This document shows positions 17,119 to 25,955 of a stretch of DNA of 64,000 nt, in pieces. Numbering within the stretch: position 1 is the stretch's first letter; each line of letters starts with the position of its first letter. The stretch spans positions 372,001 through 436,000 of the forward strand of contig NZ_JAGHZS010000006.1 of NCBI RefSeq assembly GCF_017745275.1, written 5' to 3'. A model generated the notes under the pieces. It had not been told where the DNA came from. It worked only from the letters and a program-made list of their open reading frames with translations, and did no database searches. The position numbers and the translations under genes are program-made. The stretch comes from Chitinophaga sp. GTDB lineage: Bacteria > Bacteroidota > Bacteroidia > Chitinophagales > Chitinophagaceae.

Positions 17119-18597
17119 ATGGAACCACTGTGCTTTACCTGTGGCAGCAGCCTGGAAAATTATTTTGCGGTTTACCGGAAAAATATCCTCGGGTATCAAC
17201 AGAAATTTGACTCACCGGCTGGAGAACAAACGCTGCTGTATGCCGACTGGACTGCCAGTGGCCGTGCCTATGGGCCTATTGAACGGCATCTGCAGGAGGA
17301 GATATTACCTTTCATAGGTAACACACATACCAATACTACGGTAACGGGCACACGAATGTCGGTTGCTTATGCGCAGGCGAAGCAAATTATTAAATCGCAT
17401 GTGAATGCCGGTGAACAGGACGCTTTGCTTTTTTGCGGGAGTGGTATGACAAGCGCCGTTAATAAGTTGCAGCGTATGCTGGGATTGCGTGCTCCCTGTG
17501 AAGAGGAGGAAAGGCCAGTGGTGTTTGTAACACATATGGAGCATCACAGTAACCATTTGAGTTGGCTGGAAACCAATGCTATAGTGGAAATTATTGATGC
17601 AGATGAAAATGGAAATGTGAGTTTGCATCATCTCCGCTCTTTATTGGAGCAATTCAAACATTGCCGGAATAAAATGGCGGCGGTAACGGCGTGCTCCAAC
17701 GTGACTGGTATTTACACGCCTTACCACGATATCGCCGCGCTGATGCATCAATACGGCGGCCGGTGTTTTGTAGACTTTGCCTGCGCGGCGCCTTACTGTA
17801 CTATTGATATGCATCCTGCGTTGGAAGATGCCTGCCTGGATGCTATTTATTTTTCCCCGCATAAATTCCTGGGGGGGCCTGGTACCCCTGGTGTTTTAAT
17901 TTTTAATAAGAAGATGTACCAAAGCGGAGTTCCGGATCATCCGGGCGGCGGCACGGTGCTTTACAGTAATCCGTGGCGTGACCGTATTTATACAGCAGAT
18001 ATTGAACAGCGGGAAGATGGTGGCACGCCGCCATTTTTACAGGGCATCAAAGCCGCGATGTGCATACGTTTAAAGGAAGCAATGGGGTTGGATAATATTC
18101 TGCAGCGGGAAGCGGAATTACTGGAAATAATTTTTGAAAGAGCTGCAACAATACCGGGATTACACTTGTTGGAACCGCATGCTACACAAAGGGCTGGCGT
18201 GGTATCGTTCATCGTGGACGGAGTACCTTATCCGTTAATTGTAAAACTGCTCAACGATAAATTTGGGATCCAGGTGAGAGGTGGTTGCTCTTGTGCCGGT
18301 ACATACGGGCATTGGTTGTTAGAGGTAGATAAGTCCTCGTCTTATGCCATCAGGACCGCGATTCTTTCCGGAGATTTATCATGTAAGCCGGGCTGGGTGA
18401 GGTTATCGGTGCATCCTGTTATGACCAATGCGGAGATTCATTTTATTATGGATGCTATTGAAACAACGATAGCGTATGCCGCAGCATGGGCAGAAGATTA
18501 TGTATATGACGCTTCTTCCAATGAGTATTACTTTAAGGCAGCAACTGATAACGGGCAGTTAGTGATAGAACGATGGTTTGACCCGGCCACGTGGTAA
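17119..18597 (+). CDS. class-V aminotransferase / cysteine desulfurase-like PLP enzyme
   Basis: 492 residues, longer than SufS/NifS (about 400). YADWTASGRAYGPIERHLQE is the typical N-terminal substrate loop; HMEHHSNHLSW and CFVDFACAAPY hold the PLP-stacking His and PLP-binding Asp; FSPHKFLGGPGTPGVLIF contains the Schiff-base Lys. VRGGCSCAGTYGH supplies cysteines where cysteine desulfurases keep the catalytic Cys. Cytoplasmic. The 2-bp spacing to the DUF4395 membrane protein suggests a shared sulfur-transfer function, but the substrate (cysteine, selenocysteine or another amino compound) is not certain. Confidence 0.87.
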   Translation: MEPLCFTCGSSLENYFAVYRKNILGYQQKFDSPAGEQTLLYADWTASGRAYGPIERHLQEEILPFIGNTHTNTTVTGTRMSVAYAQAKQIIKSHVNAGEQDALLFCGSGMTSAVNKLQRMLGLRAPCEEEERPVVFVTHMEHHSNHLSWLETNAIVEIIDADENGNVSLHHLRSLLEQFKHCRNKMAAVTACSNVTGIYTPYHDIAALMHQYGGRCFVDFACAAPYCTIDMHPALEDACLDAIYFSPHKFLGGPGTPGVLIFNKKMYQSGVPDHPGGGTVLYSNPWRDRIYTADIEQREDGGTPPFLQGIKAAMCIRLKEAMGLDNILQREAELLEIIFERAATIPGLHLLEPHATQRAGVVSFIVDGVPYPLIVKLLNDKFGIQVRGGCSCAGTYGHWLLEVDKSSSYAIRTAILSGDLSCKPGWVRLSVHPVMTNAEIHFIMDAIETTIAYAAAWAEDYVYDASSNEYYFKAATDNGQLVIERWFDPATW

Positions 18598-18830
18598 ATT
18601 ATACGTTAGCGTGCTGCTATTTTGGAAACCTGTCATGTGAAGAATAAAAGTGGGGATCACTTTAACTTGAAAAGCCGGCGCGGTATTTTACGTTATTTGA
18701 AACGACGCGCATTCCCATTATAATAAGCAATGGCACGCTGTTTTGATGGAAATGCCTATCCTGAGGTACAATATTCGTAGACCTGATTAATAGCTATTAC
18801 CTACCTTGCGTTTTATATATATTCTGAACT

Positions 18831-19835
18831 ATGTTTAAACGTATGTTTTCTATACTGGCACTGACTGCCGCCAGTATCTTTGTAAATGCGCAAACAACAG
18901 CTCCGGCAGTGACGATTAAAGGGAACGGTTATACGCAAACAACGCCCTTAATGACCTGGGACGAGAGCAATTCGTCTGATCGCCTGATCGGTTTTGGTAT
19001 CAGGCAGGAAGGTGGGGTGAAAACCAACGTATTACTGTATGGAAAACGGGCCTTTGATTATCGGGCTTCTCTGGATGATTCTGCTACCAGTTATGTGGAC
19101 CTGGATATACAAATGAGCCGTAAAAACGCCAGTAGTTCCTGGTTAGATAACGACTTTATTCGTTTGAGACGATCTAAGGTGCAACCTACTGCCACTATTA
19201 ATGGCTTTATACTTGCCTTTGATATCCCGGATTCTATTATAACGGATATGCGTGGCTGGGAGCTGAAACGCTTTTCTAACACCATTCCCGGGAACGAATC
19301 CCGTTATACAACTACCAGCAGCAGAGGAGTTCCGGAGAAAGTATCTAAAATGTTTGCAGCTTATTTGCTGAAAATTCCGGCGGGTAAATCCTGGTTCGAA
19401 CCTGTTGCACCTTTTGCGAAAAACAAGATTCCGCTGACGTCTTTATTTCACCAGTCCCCGGAATATATAAAGGGGGTATTGGGTGCGCCGGTATTAGACA
19501 CCAATCGGAATGGTACAGTATGGGTACGGCATATTACCAAACATGGCACTTATGAATTAGAGTATAAAGATAACATGGTGGTAAGGATTCGTCTTGTGCC
19601 TGCATATCGGTTTTATCCTATACATTATTCCGAGGAAAAGCAGAAATCTCCTTTCGAAACTATACCAAGGCCCGCTGAGATTGACCCATTGGGGAAAAGT
19701 TCCTGTCAACATACCGCTCTTTTCCCCAGGCGTTTAAAGATGAGCCCATACATAGGTATGGAGCGGAATGAACAGAGTGAAGATGAAGAAAAAAGACGGT
19801 ATATAACGCTGGTTGAAGTGAAGGAAGAGTATTAA
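18831..19835 (+). CDS. unrecognised secreted protein
   Basis: 334 residues; not recognised. An N-terminal signal peptide (MFKRMFSILALTAASIFVNA, cleavage before QTTAP) predicts export. The body is mixed beta-rich (VTIKGNGYTQTTPLMTWDES, YVDLDIQMSRKN, NGFILAFDIPDSIITDMRGW) with a charged C-terminus (NEQSEDEEKRRY). Preceded by 233 bp without a gene, holding a TACCTTG element near 18806 that resembles a -7 box. Stands alone between the DUF4395 operon and convergent glpR, with a shared terminator-like hairpin after it. Confidence 0.75.
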   Translation: MFKRMFSILALTAASIFVNAQTTAPAVTIKGNGYTQTTPLMTWDESNSSDRLIGFGIRQEGGVKTNVLLYGKRAFDYRASLDDSATSYVDLDIQMSRKNASSSWLDNDFIRLRRSKVQPTATINGFILAFDIPDSIITDMRGWELKRFSNTIPGNESRYTTTSSRGVPEKVSKMFAAYLLKIPAGKSWFEPVAPFAKNKIPLTSLFHQSPEYIKGVLGAPVLDTNRNGTVWVRHITKHGTYELEYKDNMVVRIRLVPAYRFYPIHYSEEKQKSPFETIPRPAEIDPLGKSSCQHTALFPRRLKMSPYIGMERNEQSEDEEKRRYITLVEVKEEY

Positions 19836-19853
19836 CTGTAGTATAGCAAAAAC

Positions 19854-19891
19854 AAGGAAGGGATAGATTGGGATCTATTCCTTTCCCGTTT
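19854..19891. terminator. bidirectional terminator-like hairpin between converging genes
   Basis: GGAAGGGATAGAT and ATCTATTCCTTTCC form an imperfect stem of about 13 bp around TGGG. It is followed by CGTTTTA on the plus strand and, read on the minus strand, by GTTTTTG. It sits exactly between the stop of 18831-19835 and the stop of glpR. Confidence 0.6.
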
Positions 19892-19894
19892 TAC

Positions 19895-20665
19895 TTATAC
19901 CACGGTTACTTTTACGCCCAGATCTTCCATTCGTTTCACCACATGTTCAGAAATGCCACCGTCGGTAATCACTTCATCGATATCTTCCAATCCACAGATC
20001 CTGCCGAAGCCCCTTTTGCCAAATTTGCTGGAATCTGCCAGCACTACGGTTTTCTGGGCAGTTGCCATCATTTTCTGATTCAGGTGTGCCTCCATAATAT
20101 TGGTGGTGCTTAATCCAAATTCCAGGTCAATACCATCTACGCCGAGAAATAGTTTACTGCAGGAGAAGTCTTCCAGGATTTTTTCTGCATAAGGACCTGT
20201 TACAGAGGTAGAGCTGTTACGAAGATGTCCGCCGAGTTGTATCACTTCAATTTCCGGCCGGCGTAGCAATTCCAGGGCTACGTTGAGTGCGCCGGTAATA
20301 ACGGTGAGCTTCCCCTTGGGATGTATATTTTTTGCGAGCGATAATACAGACGTGCCGGAAGCAATAATGATAGCATCGTTGGGAACGATGAGCGCTGCCG
20401 CTGTTTGAGCGATCAGGTTTTTTTCTTCCTTACGGATATTTTCTTTTTCGTTGACCGATTTATCAATTGTATAAGGGTTTTGTACGGTGGCGCCTCCATG
20501 CGACCGGTACAAAAGTGCTTTGTCTTCCAGCAGCTTGAGATCTTTTCGTATAGTCACACCTGATACATCCAGTTCCTTACACAACTCCAATACATTGACA
20601 TATCCTTTTTCATGCAGTTTACTCAGGATAAACTTATGACGTTCAGCAATATTGATCATAGACAT
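19895..20665 (-). CDS. glpR: DeoR-family repressor, GlpR-like
   Basis: 256 residues from ATG 20665 (MSMINIAERHKFILSKLHEK). The N-terminal DeoR helix-turn-helix is seen in VLELCKELDVSGVTIRKDLK and LLYRSHGGATVQ; the C-terminal sensor domain (DeoRC) in LIVPNDAIIIASGTSVLSLA, LRNSSTSVTGPYAEKIL and VVLADSSKFGKRGF. In E. coli the related GlpR senses glycerol-3-phosphate and represses the glp genes. It is divergent from glpD with a 373-bp AT-rich gap holding several TTTCATTT copies that could be its operators. Assignment as GlpR rests on family plus position. Confidence 0.88.
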   Translation of the reverse strand: MSMINIAERHKFILSKLHEKGYVNVLELCKELDVSGVTIRKDLKLLEDKALLYRSHGGATVQNPYTIDKSVNEKENIRKEEKNLIAQTAAALIVPNDAIIIASGTSVLSLAKNIHPKGKLTVITGALNVALELLRRPEIEVIQLGGHLRNSSTSVTGPYAEKILEDFSCSKLFLGVDGIDLEFGLSTTNIMEAHLNQKMMATAQKTVVLADSSKFGKRGFGRICGLEDIDEVITDGGISEHVVKRMEDLGVKVTVV

Positions 20666-21038
20666 ATCAGCTAAAATTAACGCATTAAAATGGGTCTGCA
20701 CAGTTTATTTATGAGCCCGTTGTAAATATCGATTAATGGATTCTATATTATTATTTATGGTTTCATTTTAATGTAAGTTTAACGATTTGTTTTTAGTTTA
20801 TTGGAATATATGAAACAATTTGAAATGATTTATTGTACAATTTTATGTCATTTGTAATGTGTAAGTTATTCATTTATTAACAATATGATAAAATACTTTT
20901 CTTTCATTTCCGCTTATCAATCTATTTCTTTGCTTTTTCATTTTATTTTATATTTTGGTTTCGAATTGGTTCTTTTTGTTTTAAAAATGACCGTACTGGA
21001 AGTAAATGAAATAAATAATAAGGTAGTTAAGTAATAAA
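20666..21038. promoter_or_regulatory. glpR-glpD divergent control region with repeated TTTCATTT sites
   Basis: This AT-rich stretch without a gene contains exact copies of TTTCATTT at 20761-20768, 20902-20909 and 20936-20943, and the reverse complement AAATGAAA at 21004-21011 and at 21037-21044 (overlapping the glpD start). No perfect TAnnTTTG box was found; TATATTTTGG near 20950 is one base out of register. The octamers are candidate repressor half-sites. Confidence 0.5.
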
Positions 21039-22643
21039 ATGAAACGAACGGAATCGGTAAAACAGCTAAAAGCAGCAGGAGATCAGCCATGGGACCTGAT
21101 CATCATTGGAGGAGGCGCCACAGGCCTGGGGATTGCCATGGACGCTGCTACCAGGAACTACAAAACGCTGTTGCTGGAACAGGCAGATTTTGCGAAAGGT
21201 ACCTCCAGCCGGAGCACCAAACTGGTGCATGGCGGTGTAAGATACCTGGCGCAGGGCGACATTGCCCTCGTACGGGAAGCCCTATACGAAAGAGGTTTAT
21301 TACTGAAAAACGCCCCGCACCTGGCGCATAATCAACAGTTCATTATTCCACATTACAGTTGGTGGCAGGGCCCCTTTTATACCATCGGTCTTAAAATATA
21401 TGATCTGTTATCCGGAAAATTAAGCCTGGGCCGTTCCCATCACATCAGCAGCGCCGAAGTGATCAACCGGCTGCCAACGATTCGTAAAAAAGGGTTGAAA
21501 GGCGGCATTGTTTATCATGATGGCCAGTTTGATGATGCCCGCCTGGCAATAGACATTGCCCGCACCGCTGCCGAAAACGGCGCCGTACTGATGAATTACT
21601 GCAAAGTGAACGGGTTGCTGAAAACCACGGCAGGCAAGGTAAACGGGGTGCGCGCACAGGACCTCGAAACCGGTGAAACATTTAGCCTGTCCGCCAAAGC
21701 CGTGATTAACGCTACCGGGGTGTTTGTAGATGAAGTATTACAACTGGATAATCCCTCCGCTCCTAATATGGTGAAACCCAGTCAGGGGGTACACCTGGTG
21801 CTCGACGCCTCTTTCCTGGACAGCAAAAGCGCTATCATGATCCCTAAAACGGATGATGGCCGTGTATTGTTTGCAGTGCCCTGGCATAATAAAGTACTGC
21901 TGGGCACTACCGATACACCGCTGGATGAACACAGTCCGGAGCCCATTGCATTGGAAGAAGAAATCAGCTTTATCCTGAACACTGCCGGGAAATATTTATC
22001 ACGCCCACCTGCCCGGAAAGACGTACTCAGTGTATTTGCAGGGCTGCGCCCACTGGCCGCACCACAAAAGAATACCGGCAGTACCAAGGAAATTTCGCGT
22101 AGTCATAAAATACTGGTAGCACCTTCCGGGCTTATTACCATTACCGGTGGTAAATGGACCACCTTCCGCAGAATGGCAGAAGATACCGTGGAACAGGCCA
22201 TTAAAACCGGCGGACTCACTCCGGCAGCCTGCAAAACAAAAGCACTGCGTATCCACGGATACCAGCAACGCCCTTCCGCACCCGCGCCTTTGGATATATA
22301 TGGCAGCGATGCCGGTCATCTCCAGGCTTCCATCAGTATGCGCCCGGAACTGGCCGCCACGCTACATCCGCGTTTACCTTATATCAAAGCACAGGTAGTA
22401 TGGGCGGTACAATATGAAATGGCACAAACCGTGGAAGATATACTGGCACGACGTTTACGTGCACTCTTCCTGGATGCCCAGGCCGCCATTGATATGGCGC
22501 CTGCTGTTGCCGCTATTATGGCGGAAGAAATGAATAAAGACGCAGCCTGGCAGGAACAACAGGTGAACAACTTTATACAGGTAGCACAACATTACCTGCT
22601 CAACAATGAAAGTATACATCAGCAACTGAAAGTAACTGTATAG
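21039..22643 (+). CDS. glpD: aerobic glycerol-3-phosphate dehydrogenase
   Basis: 534 residues. The N-terminal FAD motif DLIIIGGGATGLGIAMDAAT and the substrate-binding signature KGTSSRSTKLVHGGVRYL identify GlpD; GLRPLAAP and LITITGGKWTTFRRMAEDTV are the later conserved blocks, and the C-terminal DAO_C helical domain ends at about 525. Oxidises sn-glycerol-3-phosphate to dihydroxyacetone phosphate at the inner face of the cytoplasmic membrane, passing electrons to quinone. First gene of glpD-glpK-glpF-glpQ; the gap to glpK is 51 bp. Confidence 0.97.
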   Translation: MKRTESVKQLKAAGDQPWDLIIIGGGATGLGIAMDAATRNYKTLLLEQADFAKGTSSRSTKLVHGGVRYLAQGDIALVREALYERGLLLKNAPHLAHNQQFIIPHYSWWQGPFYTIGLKIYDLLSGKLSLGRSHHISSAEVINRLPTIRKKGLKGGIVYHDGQFDDARLAIDIARTAAENGAVLMNYCKVNGLLKTTAGKVNGVRAQDLETGETFSLSAKAVINATGVFVDEVLQLDNPSAPNMVKPSQGVHLVLDASFLDSKSAIMIPKTDDGRVLFAVPWHNKVLLGTTDTPLDEHSPEPIALEEEISFILNTAGKYLSRPPARKDVLSVFAGLRPLAAPQKNTGSTKEISRSHKILVAPSGLITITGGKWTTFRRMAEDTVEQAIKTGGLTPAACKTKALRIHGYQQRPSAPAPLDIYGSDAGHLQASISMRPELAATLHPRLPYIKAQVVWAVQYEMAQTVEDILARRLRALFLDAQAAIDMAPAVAAIMAEEMNKDAAWQEQQVNNFIQVAQHYLLNNESIHQQLKVTV

Positions 22644-22694
22644 CATATACGAAAAAATAGACCACGTAATATCCACGTAATAAAAAAGAGAAAC

Positions 22695-24188
22695 ATGATC
22701 AAATACGTTATGGCGATGGATCAGGGCACCACCAGCTCCAGGGCCATTATATTCGACCAGGCTGGCACCGTTATTTCCACGGCACAAAAAGAATTTACCC
22801 AGCTATTTCCGCAACCCGGCTGGGTAGAACATGATCCGGCAGAAATCTGGAGCAGCCAGATCGGCGTGGCTACAGAAGCTATGGCCAAAGCAGCATTGGA
22901 AGGAGGCAACATCGCCGCCATTGGCATCACCAATCAAAGAGAAACTACCCTGGTATGGGATCGTGAAACCGGCAAACCCGTGTACAACGCCATCGTTTGG
23001 CAGGATCGTCGTACTGCCGCATTTTGCGACGAACTGAAAGCTGCCGGTCACGAAACCATGGTGCGTGAAAAAACCGGGCTGGTCATCGACGCCTATTTTT
23101 CCGGCACTAAAATCAGGTGGATACTGGATAACGTTCCCGGTGCACGGGAACGCGCCAACGAAGGCAAACTGGCCTTTGGTACCGTAGATGCCTGGCTGGT
23201 GTGGAACCTCACCCATGGTGAAGTGCACGCCACTGATGTCACCAACGCTTCCCGTACCATGCTGTTTAATATTCACACGCAGCAATGGGATACGGAATTA
23301 CTGGCATTGCTCAATATACCTGCGTCTATGCTGCCGGCGGTGAAGCAATCCAGCGAAGTATGCGGACAAACAGCCCCCGGTATTTTCGCTGTACAGATCC
23401 CTATTGCAGGTATTGCCGGCGATCAGCATGCAGCCCTCTTTGGCCAGATGTGTACTGCACCCGGCATGGTGAAAAACACCTATGGCACCGGTTGTTTTAT
23501 GCTCATGAACATCGGCAGCAAACCTATTATCAGCAAGAATAATCTCCTCACTACAATTGCCTGGAAAATAAACGGAGAAGTACAATATGCACTGGAAGGC
23601 AGCATCTTCATCGCCGGCGCTATTGTGCAGTGGCTACGGGATGGACTCGGCATCATCCGCGCTTCTTCAGAAGTGGAAGCCCTGGCAGCCAGCGTTGCGC
23701 AAAACGACGGCGTTTACCTGGTACCTGCGTTTGCCGGTTTAGGCGCGCCGCATTGGGACCAGCACGCACGCGGCACTTTGGTAGGTATGACCCGTGGTAC
23801 CAATGCAGCACACATTGCCCGCGCTGCCCTGGAAAGTATTGCCTATCAAACAATGGATGTACTGAAAGCCATGGAAGCCGATGCAGGTATCAGCATCCGC
23901 GAATTGCGCGTAGATGGCGGCGCTACCGGGAATAACCTGCTGATGCAGTTCCAGGCAGATATCCTGGAATCTACCGTAGTACGCCCCGGTATAACGGAAA
24001 CGACTGCACTGGGCGCCGCTTATCTCGCAGGACTGGCTACCGGTTACTGGAAAGATATCGCTGCCATCAGCAGCCAGTGGCAAATGGAAAAATCCTTTAC
24101 ACCAACGCTGGCTTCTGAACAACGGACGCTTTGGATCAACGGCTGGAATAAAGCTGTGCATGCAGCTAAATCATGGGCTCACCAATAA
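22695..24188 (+). CDS. glpK: glycerol kinase
   Basis: 497 residues, normal length. The FGGY-kinase ATP-binding start AMDQGTTSSRAIIFDQ, TNQRETTLVWDRETGKPVYN, IVWQDRRTAAFC, GTVDAWLVWNLT and the C-terminal signature around LRVDGGATGNNLLMQFQADI all match GlpK. Phosphorylates glycerol to glycerol-3-phosphate in the cytoplasm, trapping glycerol brought in by the adjacent GlpF and feeding GlpD. The glpF start lies 13 bp after the stop. Confidence 0.98.
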   Translation: MIKYVMAMDQGTTSSRAIIFDQAGTVISTAQKEFTQLFPQPGWVEHDPAEIWSSQIGVATEAMAKAALEGGNIAAIGITNQRETTLVWDRETGKPVYNAIVWQDRRTAAFCDELKAAGHETMVREKTGLVIDAYFSGTKIRWILDNVPGARERANEGKLAFGTVDAWLVWNLTHGEVHATDVTNASRTMLFNIHTQQWDTELLALLNIPASMLPAVKQSSEVCGQTAPGIFAVQIPIAGIAGDQHAALFGQMCTAPGMVKNTYGTGCFMLMNIGSKPIISKNNLLTTIAWKINGEVQYALEGSIFIAGAIVQWLRDGLGIIRASSEVEALAASVAQNDGVYLVPAFAGLGAPHWDQHARGTLVGMTRGTNAAHIARAALESIAYQTMDVLKAMEADAGISIRELRVDGGATGNNLLMQFQADILESTVVRPGITETTALGAAYLAGLATGYWKDIAAISSQWQMEKSFTPTLASEQRTLWINGWNKAVHAAKSWAHQ

Positions 24189-24201
24189 ATCATCTTTCAT
24201 T

Positions 24202-24939
24202 ATGTATCCTTATTTAGCAGAATTAATTGGTACTGCCCTGTTACTCCTCCTGGGCAATGGTGTGGTAGCCAATGTGGTGTTACACAACACCAAAGGCAAT
24301 AACAGCGGATGGATTGTTATTACTACCGGATGGGCGCTGGCGGTATTTGTAGGCGTAGTGTTCGCTGGTCCGTATAGCGGTGCACATCTCAATCCCGCTG
24401 TTACCCTGGCTTTGGCCACTGCCGGCAAATTTCCCTGGGGAGATGTACCACTGTTTATTGCCATGCAGTTGCTCGGCGCTATGATCGGTACCAGCCTGGT
24501 ATGGCTGAACTATAAAGACCATCTCAATAAAACTACCGACATCGGGCTGCAACGCGCTGTGTTTTGTACGGAGCCGGCTATACGAAATCCGCTGCGCAAT
24601 TTTATTTGTGAAGTTACCGGCACCTTCGTACTGCTGTTTACTATTTTTTATTTCACCGACGCTACTGTGGGCGCGGAGAAAACGCCTATGGGACTGGGTT
24701 CCCTCGGTGCTTTGCCCGTAGCTCTGCTGGTATGGTCTATTGGTTTATCGCTGGGTGGCACCACCGGTTATGCTATCAACCCTGCGAGAGATCTGGGGCC
24801 ACGTATTATGCATGCGCTCTTACCTATCAATGGAAAAGGCCATAGCGATTGGTCATACGCATGGGTACCGGTACTGGGTCCTGTAACCGGCGCTGTACTC
24901 GCCGCTGTTTTATATCAGCTGTTAGCTGTTAGTCATTAG
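24202..24939 (+). CDS. glpF: glycerol facilitator (aquaglyceroporin)
   Basis: 245 residues from ATG 24202 (MYPYLAELIGTALLLLLGNG); an upstream in-frame Met would overlap glpK and adds an unlikely hydrophilic N-terminus. Six membrane segments with the two half-helices: GAHLNPAVTLALA and AINPARDLGPRI. The Asp after the second NPA (NPARD) is the GlpF-type residue of glycerol-conducting channels, as opposed to strict water channels. The 3' end of the gene runs into a 7-bp periodic repeat (24917-24951). Confidence 0.97.
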   Translation: MYPYLAELIGTALLLLLGNGVVANVVLHNTKGNNSGWIVITTGWALAVFVGVVFAGPYSGAHLNPAVTLALATAGKFPWGDVPLFIAMQLLGAMIGTSLVWLNYKDHLNKTTDIGLQRAVFCTEPAIRNPLRNFICEVTGTFVLLFTIFYFTDATVGAEKTPMGLGSLGALPVALLVWSIGLSLGGTTGYAINPARDLGPRIMHALLPINGKGHSDWSYAWVPVLGPVTGAVLAAVLYQLLAVSH

Positions 24940-24951
24940 CTATTAGTTTCC
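24917..24951. repeat. heptad tandem repeat across the glpF stop codon
   Basis: Five consecutive 7-mers in register: AGCTGTT, AGCTGTT, AGTCATT, AGCTATT, AGTTTCC. The repeat includes the last codons and the TAG stop of glpF. The unit resembles the AGCNNAA heptads making up the long palindromes at 54631-54752 and 58390-58522. Confidence 0.6.
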
Positions 24952-24972
24952 TGTTTGTAGCATATTTTAAAA

Positions 24973-25920
24973 ATGAACACAATGAAAAATATGAAATCTC
25001 TTGGTGCGATAGGATGTGCAGTGGCCCTGTCGGCCATATCCCTCCTTCATGCCTGTAAAACAAGTAAGTCCATCACCACCGCCGGCAATGGCTACCCGGC
25101 TTTTTACAAAGTAGGTCACCGCGGCACCCGCGGACTAATGCCGGAAAATACCATCCCTGCCATGTATAAGGGATTAGCTACCGGTGCCAATACCATCGAA
25201 TTTGATGTGCATATCACGAAAGACGGACAGGTGGTGGTATACCACGATGCTTCCTTTACACCCTCGTATACTACATCTCCCGATGGGAAAGATATACCTG
25301 CAGAAAAGCGGGCAGACTATATTTTTTACCAGATGAATTATGCGGATATCCGCCCGTTTATTATCGGCGAGAAATTTTATCCTGCCTACCCGGAACAACA
25401 AAAGATGCGCTCTTATGCACCGCTGCTGGGAGAAATGATAGACTCCGTAGAAGCCTATACGAAGGCAAATCATTTGCCGCCGGCTTACTACCTGCTGGAA
25501 ATTAAATCTTCCGAAAAAACAGACGGAAAAGAGCAACCGGCACCGGAAGAATATATCACTAAATTGATGGCAGTAAAGCAGTTGCAGCCATTAGGCAAAC
25601 GTTTGCTGGTGCAGTCGTTCGACATGCGCCCGCTACAGGTAATGCACCGCCGCTACCCGGATATTAAGCTCGGCTTCCTTACAGACGACAAAAAGAATGG
25701 CTTTGAAGAACACCTACGCCAGTTGGGCTTTACACCGTTTTTTTACAACCCACATTATAAACTGGTAACACCGGAACTCATCGGGAAATGCCACGATAAA
25801 CATATTCAGATTGTTCCATGGACGATAGATGATGTTACGGAAATGAAACGGCTGAAAGCTATGGGCGTAAACGGTATCATCACCGATTATCCCAACAGGT
25901 TACAGGCTGCAGGAATATGA
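24973..25920 (+). CDS. glpQ: glycerophosphodiester phosphodiesterase, lipoprotein
   Basis: 315 residues. Lipobox ISLLHACKTSK (Cys about 28), so membrane-anchored rather than a soluble periplasmic GlpQ. The GDPD catalytic signature is complete: VGHRGTRGLMPENTIPA (His-Arg), ANTIEFDVHITKDGQVVVYH (Glu-x-Asp and His), with LLEIKSS and IVPWTIDDVTEMKRLKAMGV near the end of the TIM barrel. Hydrolyses glycerophosphodiesters to glycerol-3-phosphate and an alcohol. 33 bp after glpF and 35 bp before a SusC gene, implying that extracellular glycerophosphodiesters are the substrates of this locus. Confidence 0.95.
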   Translation: MNTMKNMKSLGAIGCAVALSAISLLHACKTSKSITTAGNGYPAFYKVGHRGTRGLMPENTIPAMYKGLATGANTIEFDVHITKDGQVVVYHDASFTPSYTTSPDGKDIPAEKRADYIFYQMNYADIRPFIIGEKFYPAYPEQQKMRSYAPLLGEMIDSVEAYTKANHLPPAYYLLEIKSSEKTDGKEQPAPEEYITKLMAVKQLQPLGKRLLVQSFDMRPLQVMHRRYPDIKLGFLTDDKKNGFEEHLRQLGFTPFFYNPHYKLVTPELIGKCHDKHIQIVPWTIDDVTEMKRLKAMGVNGIITDYPNRLQAAGI

Positions 25921-25955
25921 CCACTTTTTAATCAACCTACTAACAAAAAACACAT

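Noticed and set aside
20944..20953. TATATTTTGG as glpD promoter -7 box
   Set aside because: It is one base out of the TAnnTTTG register and no TTTG lies at the right distance upstream.
24160..24201. Extended start of glpF overlapping glpK by 29 bp
   Set aside because: The extra 14 residues are hydrophilic and precede the first membrane helix; the inner ATG gives the normal GlpF N-terminus.
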